Assembly: GCA_016758965.1 (NCBI GenBank)
Contig: JAEPRB010000365.1
Coordinates: forward strand, 1-30,556
Direction: 5' to 3'
DNA length: 30,556 bases
Source: Circinella minor
Taxonomy: Eukaryota > Mucoromycota > Mucoromycetes > Mucorales > Lichtheimiaceae
Part shown: positions 1 through 11,177 of the stretch, piece after piece
How positions within the stretch are numbered: position 1 is the first letter of the stretch
Layout: every line of letters begins with the position of its first letter
The notes under the pieces: generated by a model
What the model was told of the DNA's origin: nothing
The model's database searches: none
The model's input: the letters and a program-made list of their open reading frames with translations, nothing else
Translations under genes and position numbers: made by a program

Positions 1-366
1 CTTTAAAATAGTTTATTGTTCTCATAATAAATCATTTGTAAAAATGCCCTGCATCAATTTTATTAATTGTAAACAACAACTTACAATAATAATAATAGTT
101 TTATACATTCATCGTCGTTATTAAATGCTACACTTTATAAATAATACGTAAGAATAATCTATGTCTCCCTTTTCAGTTTCATATCTTTTTTTTTTCTTTT
201 GTATATACATTGACTTGACAAAATTATATTATTTTAACCCCTTCTTTAAAATTTTTTATTTGACATGAAAAAAAAAAAAAAAAAACCAATACTATGGTAT
301 ATCATAATAATTATAGACTAAAAAGGAGGGTATTTGTAAAGAGAAAAAGCCCTATTCTTAAATATA
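1..366 (+). repeat. Direct repeat, left copy (3' flank of a duplicated locus)
   Basis: This stretch matches 6274-6606 nearly base for base. The main differences are a longer A run with about 25 extra bases near 275-306 and a few substitutions. In the right-hand copy it is the 3' flank of gene-family copy A, which ends at 6056. By inference another copy of that locus lies immediately left of the window and the window opens inside its 3' flank. No coding sequence is recognised here. Confidence 0.85.
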
Positions 367-2020
367 TATATAAAAGAAAAGTACGTCAGTTATTATTATT
401 TATTTACTTTACACTTAACATGCATAAAATATCTTTTTAGTATTGGGGGGAGGGAGAGATAGGAAATAGACAAAGTTATCATTTACTATTAATTTGGGGG
501 AGGGAGAAAGAGGGGTAAGTAAAATAAAAAAGATGTAGTTAATGGAAGATCTGAAAAAAAAAGGCATATGGCAAAATATTGCATAATTACGTACGTGTAT
601 ATCAAAATTTTACATAATTGCCATAATATATATATGTCATATTGTAACAATAATTGGTTAATGTCTAATTTGAATACTACCTCTTAACATAGAAGATTAT
701 TAAAGTAGTATTATTATTCTGTATTCATTGATTATAATACATGTTGACAGACTTTTCCACCACTTAAAATATAAAATAACTACGTACTTAGGATAATAAT
801 TGATGTTTAATTATTGATATGTAAGCAACCTATTTCAATTTTATGGATCACATCAGAAACCATTCTTTTTTCCTAAAAGAGCTCTGATCGATTAAAGTCA
901 AATAGAATCAAATTTTATTATCTATGAAAACAGTTTATGATTTAATATAGTAAAAACCGAAGGTATTATTTTGTATTCAACAGTATGTAATGTATAATTG
1001 ACAGTAATTAAATCAACCAGATCAAACAATCAATCAAGTAGGGTTAGTATGTGCCTTAAATTCATGTAAATATATAATGTAGAAGCTAATTACAGTGCCT
1101 ATATACTGACTGTTATATAATGAAAAAACAAACACGTATCTACCCTAAAATACTATATATTATATCCAGCGTTATAATGATGAATAAAGTATTGACTTGT
1201 TAAACATCATGTCTCCAGTTTCCATGTGGTGTCTATCTACAAAAATCAATGTTACTGGGATTTTTATAATGTCACGTAGTACTTTATAATGTTGATTGCT
1301 TATTATAAGTATCCTTGAGTACAATCTATAGTTCATACAAAACTTAAAATACATTCAAATACTTTTTGCTAATATATATATATATATAAATGATTTTATT
1401 ATAATTATTATAGTTATAAAAATGTAGCTATAATTTTGCTTATATAGAAAGAACATACAATGAATAATACGATAAACAATGTTAGGAATAGAGATAGTAA
1501 CGTTTATGTTAAGAATGTAATATGTACGCTTATTTGTAACTTTTTTATTTAAGTTTTCATACGATATTAGCAAAAATTATTAACAACTATAATAAGATCA
1601 AGCATTACCGTAAATTTTGCAGGGCTTCTCTACTTATGGGACAATATATATTGTTTGTGCTCATTATAATGTAGTGTCGCATCTTTATATGATTGGGCCA
1701 ATTCTGTATAAGCTTCTATATACGAATGCGATATATATAGTATTCTCTCATTTGATGTTACACGAACAATTTTGTCTTGAATCACATATAATAACTAACT
1801 GGCGTAAGTTAGTAAGAATATGTATATATACTACATGCATGGATATGCATGAAAGGTGACTGGCCATCGTGCATAAATTCTGATTTCATTTAAGAAAAAT
1901 AAAAAAAAAAGTAACAAACTCTCACTCCCCCACGGTTTCCCTCTTTTTTTTATATCTTTTCCATATTACTAGTTTATCCCGATATTTCTACTACTTTTTT
2001 TTTTTTGTGGAAAACAAAAT
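367..2020. other. Intergenic region, no gene recognised
   Basis: AT-rich sequence with two G-rich patches (about 445-460 and 494-515), a short TA run near 1372-1388, and only short unconvincing ORFs that lack splice-linked partners. The last 100 bases before 2021 are pyrimidine-rich, as expected for the leader of the transporter gene. Promoter elements cannot be named with confidence. Confidence 0.5.
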
Positions 2021-4605
2021 ATGCAAAATCCCATTAGTAGTAATACAAAAAAAAGTGACACTGATTTGCAAATACTATCAGTAATAACAACTGACGATAA
2101 TGAAGAGAAAGATCTTGCTGAGAACAACAAAGAGTTGAGACATTTAATATCTAAAATGGATATTCGAATCTTACCTCTTTTATCACTCTGTTTTTTATTG
2201 ACGGTTATCGATCGCTCTAATATAGGTACAGCACATAATATAACCAAAAGGGAATTTTCAAATACATCGTTTAAAAAAAAAAACGTCCATTTTGATTATT
2301 AATTCTCAAAATCTTTTTTTTTCTTTTACTATTCTTATAGGCAATGCTAGAATAGCTGGTCTTACGGATACAATTGATATTACTGAAAATCAATATAATA
2401 TGGCATTATCCATATTTTTTGCAGGATACGTACGTAATAAGTGCTTTATATTTCACTCGAAATAATAATATTATTTACAATTAAGAAAAATAGACGTCTA
2501 TTGTATAAAAGAACTGCAACCTTATTTATTTTTAACTAAAAAAAAAAGTATTTATCATTTACATCAGATTTTATTCGAATTACCTTCAAATATATTGCTT
2601 AATAAAATAGGACCTCGAATATGTATTGCATGTATTATGATTATGTTTGGTTGTGTTCTGGGAACTATGGCAGCTGTTAAAAACGGAACTCAGTTGATTA
2701 TAGCACGATCGTTTCTTGGGATTGCTGAGGTTTGTTTGTGTTTTACTTGAAAACTTTATTTTAAACTCTAGTATTGAAAAGATGTTTGCAGTATTTATAC
2801 AAAATATATTCAGTTATAATTATTTTATGACAAGTCTTTATACGTATATAAAAAAAAAAAAACTAAAAGCTATCAATCTTACTATGTTTATAAATACTGA
2901 TAGTCAGGATTAACACCAGCAATAACGTTTTATATATCAGTCTGGTATACAGAAAGCGAGATATCTAAACGATTTGCTATAATTTATTCCAATGGAACAG
3001 TAGCTGGTGTACGTACGTCTTTTTTTTTTTTGTTATCGGTATTATTATCTACTTGCTTTTTGATTTATATATAGTATTATTAACTGATAACACTTATTAT
3101 GGAACAATTTCTTATTTGCTTTTGCAAAAAAAAAATGACCGGTTGATTTTATCAATCAACTTGATTAGATCGTTGGAGGGCTCATGGTAAAGTACATCAA
3201 ATGTTTACCATATATTTACATTTTATTTTTCAACTTTTTTTTTATAGAATACACAGCTATGTATAATAATATGTAAATATTACAAATATAAATTCTGTTA
3301 TGTATTTATAGGCATATGGAATCATGTTAAAATTTGATGGTTATCAAGGATTACATAGTTGGCAATGGATATTTATTATTGAAGCTCTTTTAACGATTAC
3401 GACAGGAATTCTAGTCTATTTTTTTCTTCCTGATTTTCCAGAAAATCAAAATAACAAATGTAACTGTTTCAAATGTAATAATGTAATTAAGATAACATAA
3501 AGAAGAGGAACACTAACTAAGATATGGAAAAATAAAATGAAACATATTATTTTTATTATCATAGTTATGAGCATTCGAGAGCGTCAACTTTTTTTCACTC
3601 ATAGAAAAAAAGATTCAGAACTACTATCCTCCTCCGTTGCTAATAAAGAAGATGAAAATAATAATCACAAGCAAATTTTATGGGATTCTATTAAACTAGC
3701 ATTTAAAGATTGGCATACATATGCTTTTTCTATACTCAACATATGTGCCTATATACCAGGTTACAGTTTAGCATTCTTTTTACCAAGTATTATATTACAT
3801 TTTGGTTTTACTCCATTAGTAACCCAGCTAATGACAATAGCTCCCAATTTGGCAGGTAAAATAAAAAAAAAGTTACACAAAGCAGTGAAACGATTATGCA
3901 TAACACAACAAATTTTACAAGTCTGAACGCTAAAATAATTTGTATGTCCTTCATAATACTCTATTATTTATAGCATCTATTTTTGGAATAATTATTGCTT
4001 TCAGTGTAGATCATCATAAAGAAATTGGCATTCATTCCGCTAGTACAACACTCATTAGTGTCATTGGGTTCGCATTATTGATCGTACTCAAAGATCATGG
4101 AACCTATGCACTTTATATATCGGTTATTTTGGCTACCACTGGTCTAGGACCCATTAATTCAACATTTTCATCTTGGTGTTCGTGTAATTTTTCAGATCGT
4201 ACAAAGCGTTCGGTAGTAATTGCAACTGTGAATGCTTTGGGGAATGTGGGTGGAGCAATTGCAGGCCATATCTATCGAGAATCCGATTCTCCACAATATA
4301 TTCAAGGTCATACAGCCAATTTGATATTTGTCATTTGTGTCGTTGGTGGTTGTGTTGGATTAAAATTAGCCTATCGTCATACTAATCATAAAAGGGATAC
4401 AATGTCCTTGGAAGAGCGTGAAAATATTATTATCAAGAATAAACTGAATATACTCGGTGATAAGGTCAGTACCCATAAAGAAAAAAGTTGTTTTTTATTC
4501 TTCTTTTTATACTGTCATTTACTACTTACTGTTTTGTATAGCAACTAAAGTAGATCGTTTATTATTATTATATAATAGCATCCAGATTTTCGTTATATTA
4601 CCTAA
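2021..4605 (+). CDS. MFS transporter, DAL5/allantoate permease-like (anion:cation symporter) family
   Basis: Membrane carrier of the major facilitator superfamily; the likely substrate is a small organic anion such as an allantoate-, nicotinate- or pantothenate-like compound, but it cannot be fixed from sequence. Nine exons join in frame: 2021-2225, 2341-2429, 2568-2729, 2904-3008, 3169-3186, 3312-3459, 3565-3855, 3974-4464, 4579-4605, giving 511 aa, a normal family length. Visible marks are an acidic cytosolic N-terminus, the TM1 end DRSNIGNAR, a TM2 FELPSN motif, the GIAESGLTPA segment of TM4, a central hydrophilic loop after FLPDFPE, TKRSVVIATVNALGNVGG in the second half, and the family-like end GDKHPDFRYIT encoded by a 27-nt last exon. 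Exon 5 is an 18-nt microexon. The start is the first ATG in frame with the DRSN segment. No break was seen. The family call is good; the substrate is unknown. Confidence 0.88.
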
Positions 4606-4893
4606 TAACATCATTACTATACGTCGCAGTAAAAACAACATTCCCTTTATAATAATAATTTTTTTTTCTTCAAGTTACATACAACAATACTATAAAAATC
4701 AGTTCTCAATTACCATGTTGTTCTTACTACTTACTGCATTTTTTGAATCCATTTCATCCATTTTTTTATCAACAGTTTTTTAAAGTAGTACATAACATAT
4801 AGCAATAGGTATTGTTTTCTTTGTTACAGCTCATTGTAATTAATATGTGAAGTATTTGCGCCAGTAATTTTATGTTACTAGTGAGAATTATAT
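4606..4893. other. Intergenic, transporter 3' flank
   Basis: Short AT-rich spacer between the transporter stop and the direct repeat that opens the copy A unit. Unspliced ORFs running through it are continuations of transporter intron frames and carry no recognisable domain. Confidence 0.5.
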
Positions 4894-4947
4894 GTTTATA
4901 TATTTTAGCTGTTATTTTTGCATCGTTTTTCGCCACTTGTAACAAAT
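4894..4947 (+). repeat. 54-bp direct repeat, left boundary of copy A unit
   Basis: Matches 6646-6699 over 54 bases with about three substitutions; weaker similarity extends left through a shared ttactag. The two copies bracket the copy A gene at a spacing of 1752 bp, as expected for a unit that once sat in a tandem array. Confidence 0.75.
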
Positions 4948-4955
4948 TATATAGT

Positions 4956-5175
4956 AGTTATGCATGTGTGACTCTGCTTAGCCTCCGACAGGGGGAAAAA
5001 GGCACAAACCCATGCAGAAACTTTTTTCACTCGCTTAAATATGGAATGAAAAATAAAAGATAGAGAAAGAGTATATGTTTGTATTTAAATTATAAAAAAG
5101 TTCTTTTAATGTCTATTTCATTTTTTTCAGGTAGGTCTCATTGTCATTTCTAAAGCCTAAGTTTGTCTACATAAA
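4956..5175 (+). repeat. Leader repeat shared with copy C
   Basis: 220 bases nearly identical to 16081-16301, which precede the truncated copy C. The shared block includes a pyrimidine-rich 3'-splice-like tract ending in ttttttcag and then gtaggt. No conserved open frame crosses both copies, because a T run differs by one base, so it reads as promoter, leader or intron rather than protein-coding sequence. Full-length copy B has a different 5' end with its own exons 1-2. Confidence 0.8.
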
Positions 5176-5209
5176 TATCTCCAATACTAATTCTATATTT
5201 TTTTTGCAG

Positions 5210-6056
5210 GTCTTTCGCCAAGCCAGATTGGGAAAAGTCCGTTTTATTTATGCTCAAAGTAAGTATGCTACTTGTAATGGCAACAAAGTAAAATTACTAT
5301 ATTAACCTAATGTCTATTAGAAATTCAATGCTGGACCTCACTTCAATACACAACAACAAAAACCATCAGCAAAAGGATCACCTTCAACACCTTTAAAATC
5401 ATCGAAAGGAAGCAATAATAATTCGAAAAAGCCAATTACAGTAGCTATGATCAACGCGTATTTTGAGCATTTGGACGATGATAAAAAATGGACTTTGAGC
5501 ACAGGCAAGGTAGTTGAAGACACAATGAAAAAGTACGCGATTACCTGCAAGTTTGAACAGTGAGTAGTGAATCCAATATTTAGGCACTGTGATTTTTGTC
5601 TCTATGTTTCATATTAATTATTTTTGCATATACAGTCCCGTTCACTCATTGATTTTAGATATTGATGATAAAATGTGGGTAAACGATGAGTATTTTACCG
5701 AAAAAGAAATGAAAGCAATCGAGGATGCACGTTGCGTAAAAGATCCAGAACTACCAACTCAGCTTGCTGAATATTTGAATAGTTATGTTGAAAAGGTAAA
5801 TACATGTAAAGAAACAAAAGGTAAAATAAAAAAGATTTGGTAGTATTAACATATTTTGTGTTATTAGAAGGATCTTGAATCAACTTTTGACCATGCTCGT
5901 CATCGGCTATTCCATCCCAAACGAGAATCAAATTTAAATCTTTTTTACAGCAACTATCTTCCAAGAACAGATCTTAGTGAAACTGACATTCTCGATCGTA
6001 TCTGGGGGATTGTACAAGAGTGTTCTGATGTGTCAGACATTGAAGTGCGAGGATAA
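5210..6056 (+). pseudogene. Repeat-family gene copy A, truncated at both ends
   Basis: Counterpart of exons 3-6 of copy B: 5210-5258, 5321-5559, 5636-5795, 5868-6056. Reading is open through these exons, and the intron at 5560-5635 is base-identical to that of copy B. Three lesions are visible. No counterpart of copy B exons 1-2 is found upstream. An in-frame 33-nt deletion removes 11 codons (copy B residues 238-248). The exon 6 donor gg|gtaag has become gg|ataag, so translation meets TAA at 6054-6056 and exons 7-8 are missing. The first exon has 49 nt against 48 in copy B, so it needs a different incoming phase. It retains a Ser/Pro/Asn-rich linker and the VVEDTMKKYA and HPVHSLILD motifs. 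A short functional variant is possible; function is unknown. Confidence 0.7.
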
Positions 6057-6273
6057 GTTTGATTTGATGCAGCCATCATCGAAACCAGTACATTTACTTT
6101 TTATAATGAGTTAAATAGAATCATTTTTTATATCATCAGTTAATAACTTGATTCTACGTAGATGAATCAATACATACTTTTTTTCAATAGCTTATTGAAG
6201 ATATGTAATGGTATAAAAGGAAAAAGAATCCTTGGTTGTTTTTTTTAATAGAAATAAGTGCATTTACATAAAA

Positions 6274-6606
6274 CTTTAAAATAGTTTATTGTTCTCATAA
6301 TAAATCATTTGTAAAAATGCCCTGCATCAATTTTATTAATTGTAAACAACAACTTACAATAATAATAATAGTTTTATACATTCATCGTCGTTATTAAATG
6401 TTACACTTTATAAATAATACGTAAGAATAATCTATGTCTCCCTTTTCAGTTTCATATCTTTTTTTTTCTTTTGCATATACATTGACTTGACAAAATTATA
6501 TTATTTTAACCCCTTTAAAATTTTTTATTTGACATGAAAAAAAAATAATTATAGACTAAAAAGGAGGGTATTTTTAAAGAGAAACAGCCCTATTCTTACA
6601 TATATA
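6274..6606 (+). repeat. Direct repeat, right copy
   Basis: Near-identical to 1-366. Begins 218 bp after the copy A stop and forms its 3' flank. Sequences right of 6606 and 366 differ, so the duplicated segment ends there. Confidence 0.85.
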
Positions 6607-6645
6607 ATTTATTTTTTCACTCTTCGTATATTACTAGAGTTGCGT

Positions 6646-6699
6646 GTTTATATATTTTAGTTGATATTTTTGCATCGTTTTTCACCACTTGTAACAAAT
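6646..6699 (+). repeat. 54-bp direct repeat, right boundary of copy A unit
   Basis: Partner of 4894-4947. It looks like the first bases of a further unit that is otherwise absent. Confidence 0.75.
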
Positions 6700-7631
6700 A
6701 CTTACCTAATAAAATAAATTAATTTTTGTTCCAGTGGACCATGCAAAGAAAATACGTTATATATTTCTGTGTGGAAAAACGTCAAAAAAGTTGCGGGACA
6801 CGGGGTTTTTAAAGTAGCGGGAGTGCATAAACCTGGGGGGGGGGGCTACTGTAGAAAACTCATTCCCGAACAGTATACTTCACCATCACCATCAATAAAT
6901 AAATTGGGCCAGTCCTTGCTTCAATGGATAGAACCTCCAACCACACCATCTGCACCATCTTTAACTTTCTAAAAAGAAAAAAACCCCAAATGCTTACGAT
7001 GTTTCCACTCTACCTAGTTTATTTATTTGTTTCTTCCTCCCACGTTATTTTATATTAGTTTTTCCTTATTTTCTTTCTTTTCTATAATTTTGTACCCCAT
7101 GTGTACCTTCGCTCCACCCCCACATTTTTCCTGCTGCCTCGCAGGTTTTTCAGTACCCCTTTTTGTGAGCTGGCGAGAGCAATAAGCTGAAATCAGCGAG
7201 TGTTTAATTAATTTCGTCATTAATAAAACAAATATTTTCAGCGTAGAAAACTCATTAGTTAACAAATTCGCTGGGGTTTCCCAAACAAGTTGATAAGTTC
7301 TTTGGTTAACAAATATTTTTTGAACATTATTGTATATATATATAGGTCAGAATTTATTATTTTTATTTGTGGGAAGACTAATTTGACCTGCGCCTATAGG
7401 CATATGGTCGCTTCCTCGCTTGCGGTACATTGAGGGGTAGAAAATAGTATATATGCAAAGAGAAAGAATGGATGTATTAACTGAAAAAACCCTCAAAAAG
7501 GAAAAAAGTTAAATTACTGAAGGAACAAGAGAAGAAGATATAAAAAGTACATAGAATATAGTAAAAGGTTAGGCTATGAAAGTGAGATCAAGGGATGTTA
7601 GTAACGAATTATTGATGATATATTTGGTAAC
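6700..7631. other. Intergenic, no gene recognised
   Basis: Contains a run of about 12 G near 6835-6846 and short ORFs on both strands without recognisable domains. The ORF ending at 6972 has a Ser/Pro-rich tail but no motif or splice partner that supports it as a gene. Confidence 0.4.
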
Positions 7632-8009
7632 TTATTGAGTATGAGGGGGGGGAGGCGAAGAAACTATTGGCTCATCCTCATCAAAGTCATCATCAGAATG
7701 ACTTAAACGATCAATTTCGCGGAGAACATTAATGAGAGCTGGCCATGCTTTTTTCCACATGCCAAGTGACAAGCCAATTTCAAAGCGCGGAAGGCGGTTA
7801 ATGATGAAATCGAGAGGCTGGAGTTCTGTAGACAGTATTGGAAGGGTACCAAATGTATGGTTGAGAGCATCAAGTAGTGGTTAAAGCAGTGGACAGCTTT
7901 TATAGTGTTCTTGGTTGGCTGCTATGACACCACAACAGCAATTTTTTAGAGGATAAGATATTAGTAGCCAATGGATACGCCATTTTACTAGTCGATGTCG
8001 GTCACGCAT
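7632..8009 (-). pseudogene. LINE-like retrotransposon, C-terminal fragment of ORF2-type protein
   Basis: Read on the minus strand, one frame runs from 8009 to 7632 and is interrupted only by an in-frame TAA at 7881-7883. The upstream half has RHRLVKWRIHW, then a Cys/His cluster C-C-C-x9-H-x3-C. After the stop the same frame gives LSTELQPLDFIINRLPRFE, GMWKKAWPALINVLREIDRL and an acidic tail ending in TAA. The order (Cys/His knuckle, then a short tail with an LPR motif, Trp residues and an acidic end) resembles C-termini of LINE-type reverse transcriptase proteins of Mucorales as I remember them. No reverse transcriptase or endonuclease domain is present, so this would be a 5'-truncated, dead insertion. 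The (TA)n run starting at 8011 may mark the broken edge. Family assignment is moderate. Confidence 0.45.
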
Positions 8010-8033
8010 AAATATATATATATATATATATAG
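8010..8033. repeat. (TA)n microsatellite
   Basis: About eleven TA dinucleotides at the 5' edge of the LINE-like fragment. Confidence 0.9.
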
Positions 8034-9807
8034 CTTGATATAAATACGTATACAAAATATACGAGCTTGGTATTCCATGTTGCTAAGTTACATCTTATAC
8101 ATTATTGTACGCTAAATAACCTCTAGCAGCGATATTTATTTAGCTGTGTAGGGCAGAACAACCGCTTTCAGCCCATTTCTTTTTTACACTTGGTCGCGGT
8201 CACTGTATATATTAATCTTTGGAACTTAAAACAATACATTCAAAAAAAATTCAAAGAAAGTAACTCGTCTTCTGTCACGTTTGCTAAATTTATAGCTGGT
8301 GGGTGTCAATTATTATCGAAAATATCCGCCATCTCAGAATTTTAGAAATCGTAAAAGAAATAAATTTACCGATATAAATTGCAAAGCGGTTGAAGAAAGC
8401 TATTATTGTAACACTTTTGGAACTATGTAAACAAGCTATAAGTTAAGTAATTTGTAGACGTATTCTGTATATTATAGTGTGGATTACAAAAATAAATAAA
8501 TATCATACTGTATGAAATTGCTTATCTTGAAAAGTAACACCTTCCCACTAAAATACAGCTGTTTTATAAATGAGCGCTTTGACAGGTAATGTAACCTAGC
8601 ATTTTATGATTTTCAGATCTTTCAAAGATCATTAATAAACTAAGAAGCTTATTTAAACACTGTTCCATAGATACATTTGTTCATCTAATAAAAGTACTTC
8701 ACAAAAAACTATGTTCTCGCCTATTTCTTCAACAACTTCTTTATGTGTAAAAGTCACACTTCATTATGAAATTAAAAAAAGACTTATTCTAATATACGTA
8801 TATGATAATCGAAACATAATCTCTTTCTTCTTAGATTGCTGGAAGCTCTTTAAGTGACGTGGTCTATAGAGCTAGGCGCTATAATTATCGAACGGATTAT
8901 TACGTACATGTGTTGGTTTTAGTCTTCACTGACACAAAATATCTAACCAACCCCGGTTAAACGGATCACTTCCTCCAAAGAAACGAATAACATCAGTTAA
9001 GAAGTATTAATAGGCGTCTAAGCCTATATAATATATGATCGCTTGGTCATATCACTTATTAGTAAATACGTAGTGCATAAATATAGTAAAGATTTTTATT
9101 TTATGATAAATTCCCTGTTTGTAATAAGCGTTTGCTTTAAATTTAAAACACTACTTTACATACTTCAGAAACTTGATTCTCTTTCAAATTATATGTAAGA
9201 TGTTTGAATCTGCGTTTGTTTCAACGCCCAGACTTTTGGAAAACTGGTGAAAATGTCTTTTTTTTTGTTTGTAGTTAGTCTTACACCTATCGCTATCTCA
9301 TGCTCTTGACTAATATTTTTATTATCTATTCTGAAAAGAGAACGTTAAATAAAAGCAAATAATTTATCGCACTGTATCACACGACACTACTTTTGACAAA
9401 AGATATGTACATTCAAGTTAACATTTATCTTTGAACAAAACTGATGACATAATAGAACATAAAGAATATTCGAATAGCTAATACTTATCTAACAACGCTT
9501 GGTCTAAAATAGTAAGGGTATAAAAACGCATGTTCAAATGTACATACATAAAACGATACTAGTCCTAGCAAAGTTACAAAGGACGATGAATTCAAATATA
9601 ACGAAGGTACCATATTTTACCAATATCGCAAACATAGAGGGGGGCGTGAATCGGAGAGCTTGCGCTGTTCTTGGTCTACGCTGGAGATCAGGTTCTCGTC
9701 TTCACAAATAATATGTATCTAAAAGAAAAATAAAAAAAAATTATTGCTATTGACCGCCTTATTTTATTTATAATGCAATGAGTAAGAGCAAATAAAGGAA
9801 ATTGCTA
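8034..9807. other. Long intergenic region, nothing recognised
   Basis: About 1.8 kb without a coding segment I can support on either strand. No tRNA A/B-box pair was found; the patch near 9655-9705 has a slightly higher G+C content but no clover-leaf. Confidence 0.45.
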
Positions 9808-11033
9808 CGGACACCCCAAAAATATACTACAGTAATTATTCGTTAAACCGGTACTCAATATATGTGAGGATTTGTATTAGTTTAGCGAATTACCGGTTTA
9901 GCGAATTGAAACACATCTGGTACTAATATGTAGAATATACTGGATAATTAAATTAAGCTGCTCAGATAAGATAAAAAAATGATAGTTCACATAATATAGC
10001 TTTGCTACTATAAGCTAATCTTTTAGTGATAAAAATGACATTAGTGTACTCATCAAATAGTGATAATGAACCAGAGATTGTATTAATACGTAATGAATTT
10101 ACAACAAAGTGTGTATTAATATAGACCATGTTTAGCAGTTGAATAAATGAGTAAAAATGAATTGTATCAACAACATAATTACATATTCAATGATAATGAA
10201 CAAGTACGCGACAAAATTGTAAGGAAGTACGTACGGAGATGAGGAAGAAGGAAAAAGGATCCGTGCGAAGTTGGGAAAAAAGAAACACTGTTATCAACAA
10301 GGTGTTAAAAATGACAAACCTTTCTTGACGACAAGAATGATTTGTGTACTTTTAATTGCTATGGGAACAAATTAGCCAACTGAAAGCAAGGGAAGAGCTG
10401 AGATGACGTTAGAGGAAGGCTGTATTACTGATTTTACCAATAAAAAACTGATATTATTATATTATATAAAATAAGATAATACTATTATAAACCTGGTAAA
10501 TATTTGGTCAAGTTCACAGGATACCTGTTTAACAAATCACCGGTATTTTACTAAGTATATAAAAAATATTTGAGAGAAGCTAACGGTTTAGCGAAATACC
10601 GATTTAACGAGTACCGGTTTAACGAAAAATCGCTGTATATTAGGTAATTTCAACTCTTACGGACACCCCCCCTTTTATATTTTTTCAAAGGCACACAACA
10701 ATCTGATATAATTACATCGTATCCAACCATTTATACACTATCTACACAGCTATTATCGTTATATAGCTTAAACATGTTTATGAAACTTATATTAACAGCT
10801 CAACTTTATATGATAACAATCAATGTTTCCTATCTTTTTTCACTAAATCATTATGTACACAAGTGGGAATTGTAGCTCATATGAAGACAAGACAAACAAG
10901 GAATAGTGTAGTATACTACTTTTAGTGTTACATATGAGCGGTCAAATAAGCGTTATTGGTGTTGATAACGCTGTAACTATCATTTATATGGTTCAAGAAC
11001 TTATTTGATAGCTTTCTAATTGTGGGGTGTCCA
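9808..11033. mobile_element. Candidate inverted-repeat element (GGACACCCC termini), host of the pogo-type insertion
   Basis: A TA dinucleotide at 9806-9807 is followed by CGGACACCCCA; at the other end TGGGGTGTCCA is followed by TA at 11034-11035. The first 17 bases of the two ends agree at about 14 positions as an inverted repeat. The same TA-CGGACACCCC string recurs directly at 10658-10669, so an inner 374-bp alternative (10660-11033) is also possible. A related GGAGTGTCC lies at 11047-11055. TA flanks and GGACACC-type ends fit a Tc1/mariner-like non-autonomous element. The pairing is uncertain and no transposase remains are seen. Confidence 0.4.
9830..10635. mobile_element. Non-autonomous pogo/Tigger-type (Tc1/mariner) transposon, 806 bp
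   Basis: 27-bp terminal inverted repeats at 9830-9856 and 10609-10635 match at 24 of 27 positions. Both begin with CAG, include TTCGTTAAACCGGTACTC, and are flanked by TA at 9828-9829 and 10636-10637, the expected target duplication. Subterminal copies of a CGGTTTAGCGAA-like motif lie inside both ends (about 9880-9907 and 10583-10608). CAG-plus-TTCGTT ends with TA duplication are typical of the pogo/Fot/Tigger group. The interior has no long ORF and no DDE motif, so it depends on a transposase elsewhere. Confidence 0.8.
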
Positions 11034-11177
11034 TAAGCCAAAATATGGAGTGTCCAAACAATAATCAGCTTTTATTTATTCAGGTTGAGTTCAGATGTCA
11101 CACGAAACTGTTGCCATGCCAAAATCCGAGGCAGACTGCGCATCTTGTCCATAACCTGTTTTTTATTTTTTATTGTC

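Noticed and set aside
1172..1859. Short ORFs on both strands left of the transporter
   Set aside because: Low-complexity Ile/Tyr-rich translations expected by chance in AT-rich DNA; some lack an ATG.
6769..6972. 67-codon ORF with a Ser/Pro-rich end
   Set aside because: Crosses a poly-G run, has no recognised motif and no splice partners.
9655..9710. Possible tRNA-like patch (ggtctacgc ... aggttctcg)
   Set aside because: No proper B box or clover-leaf pairing could be drawn.
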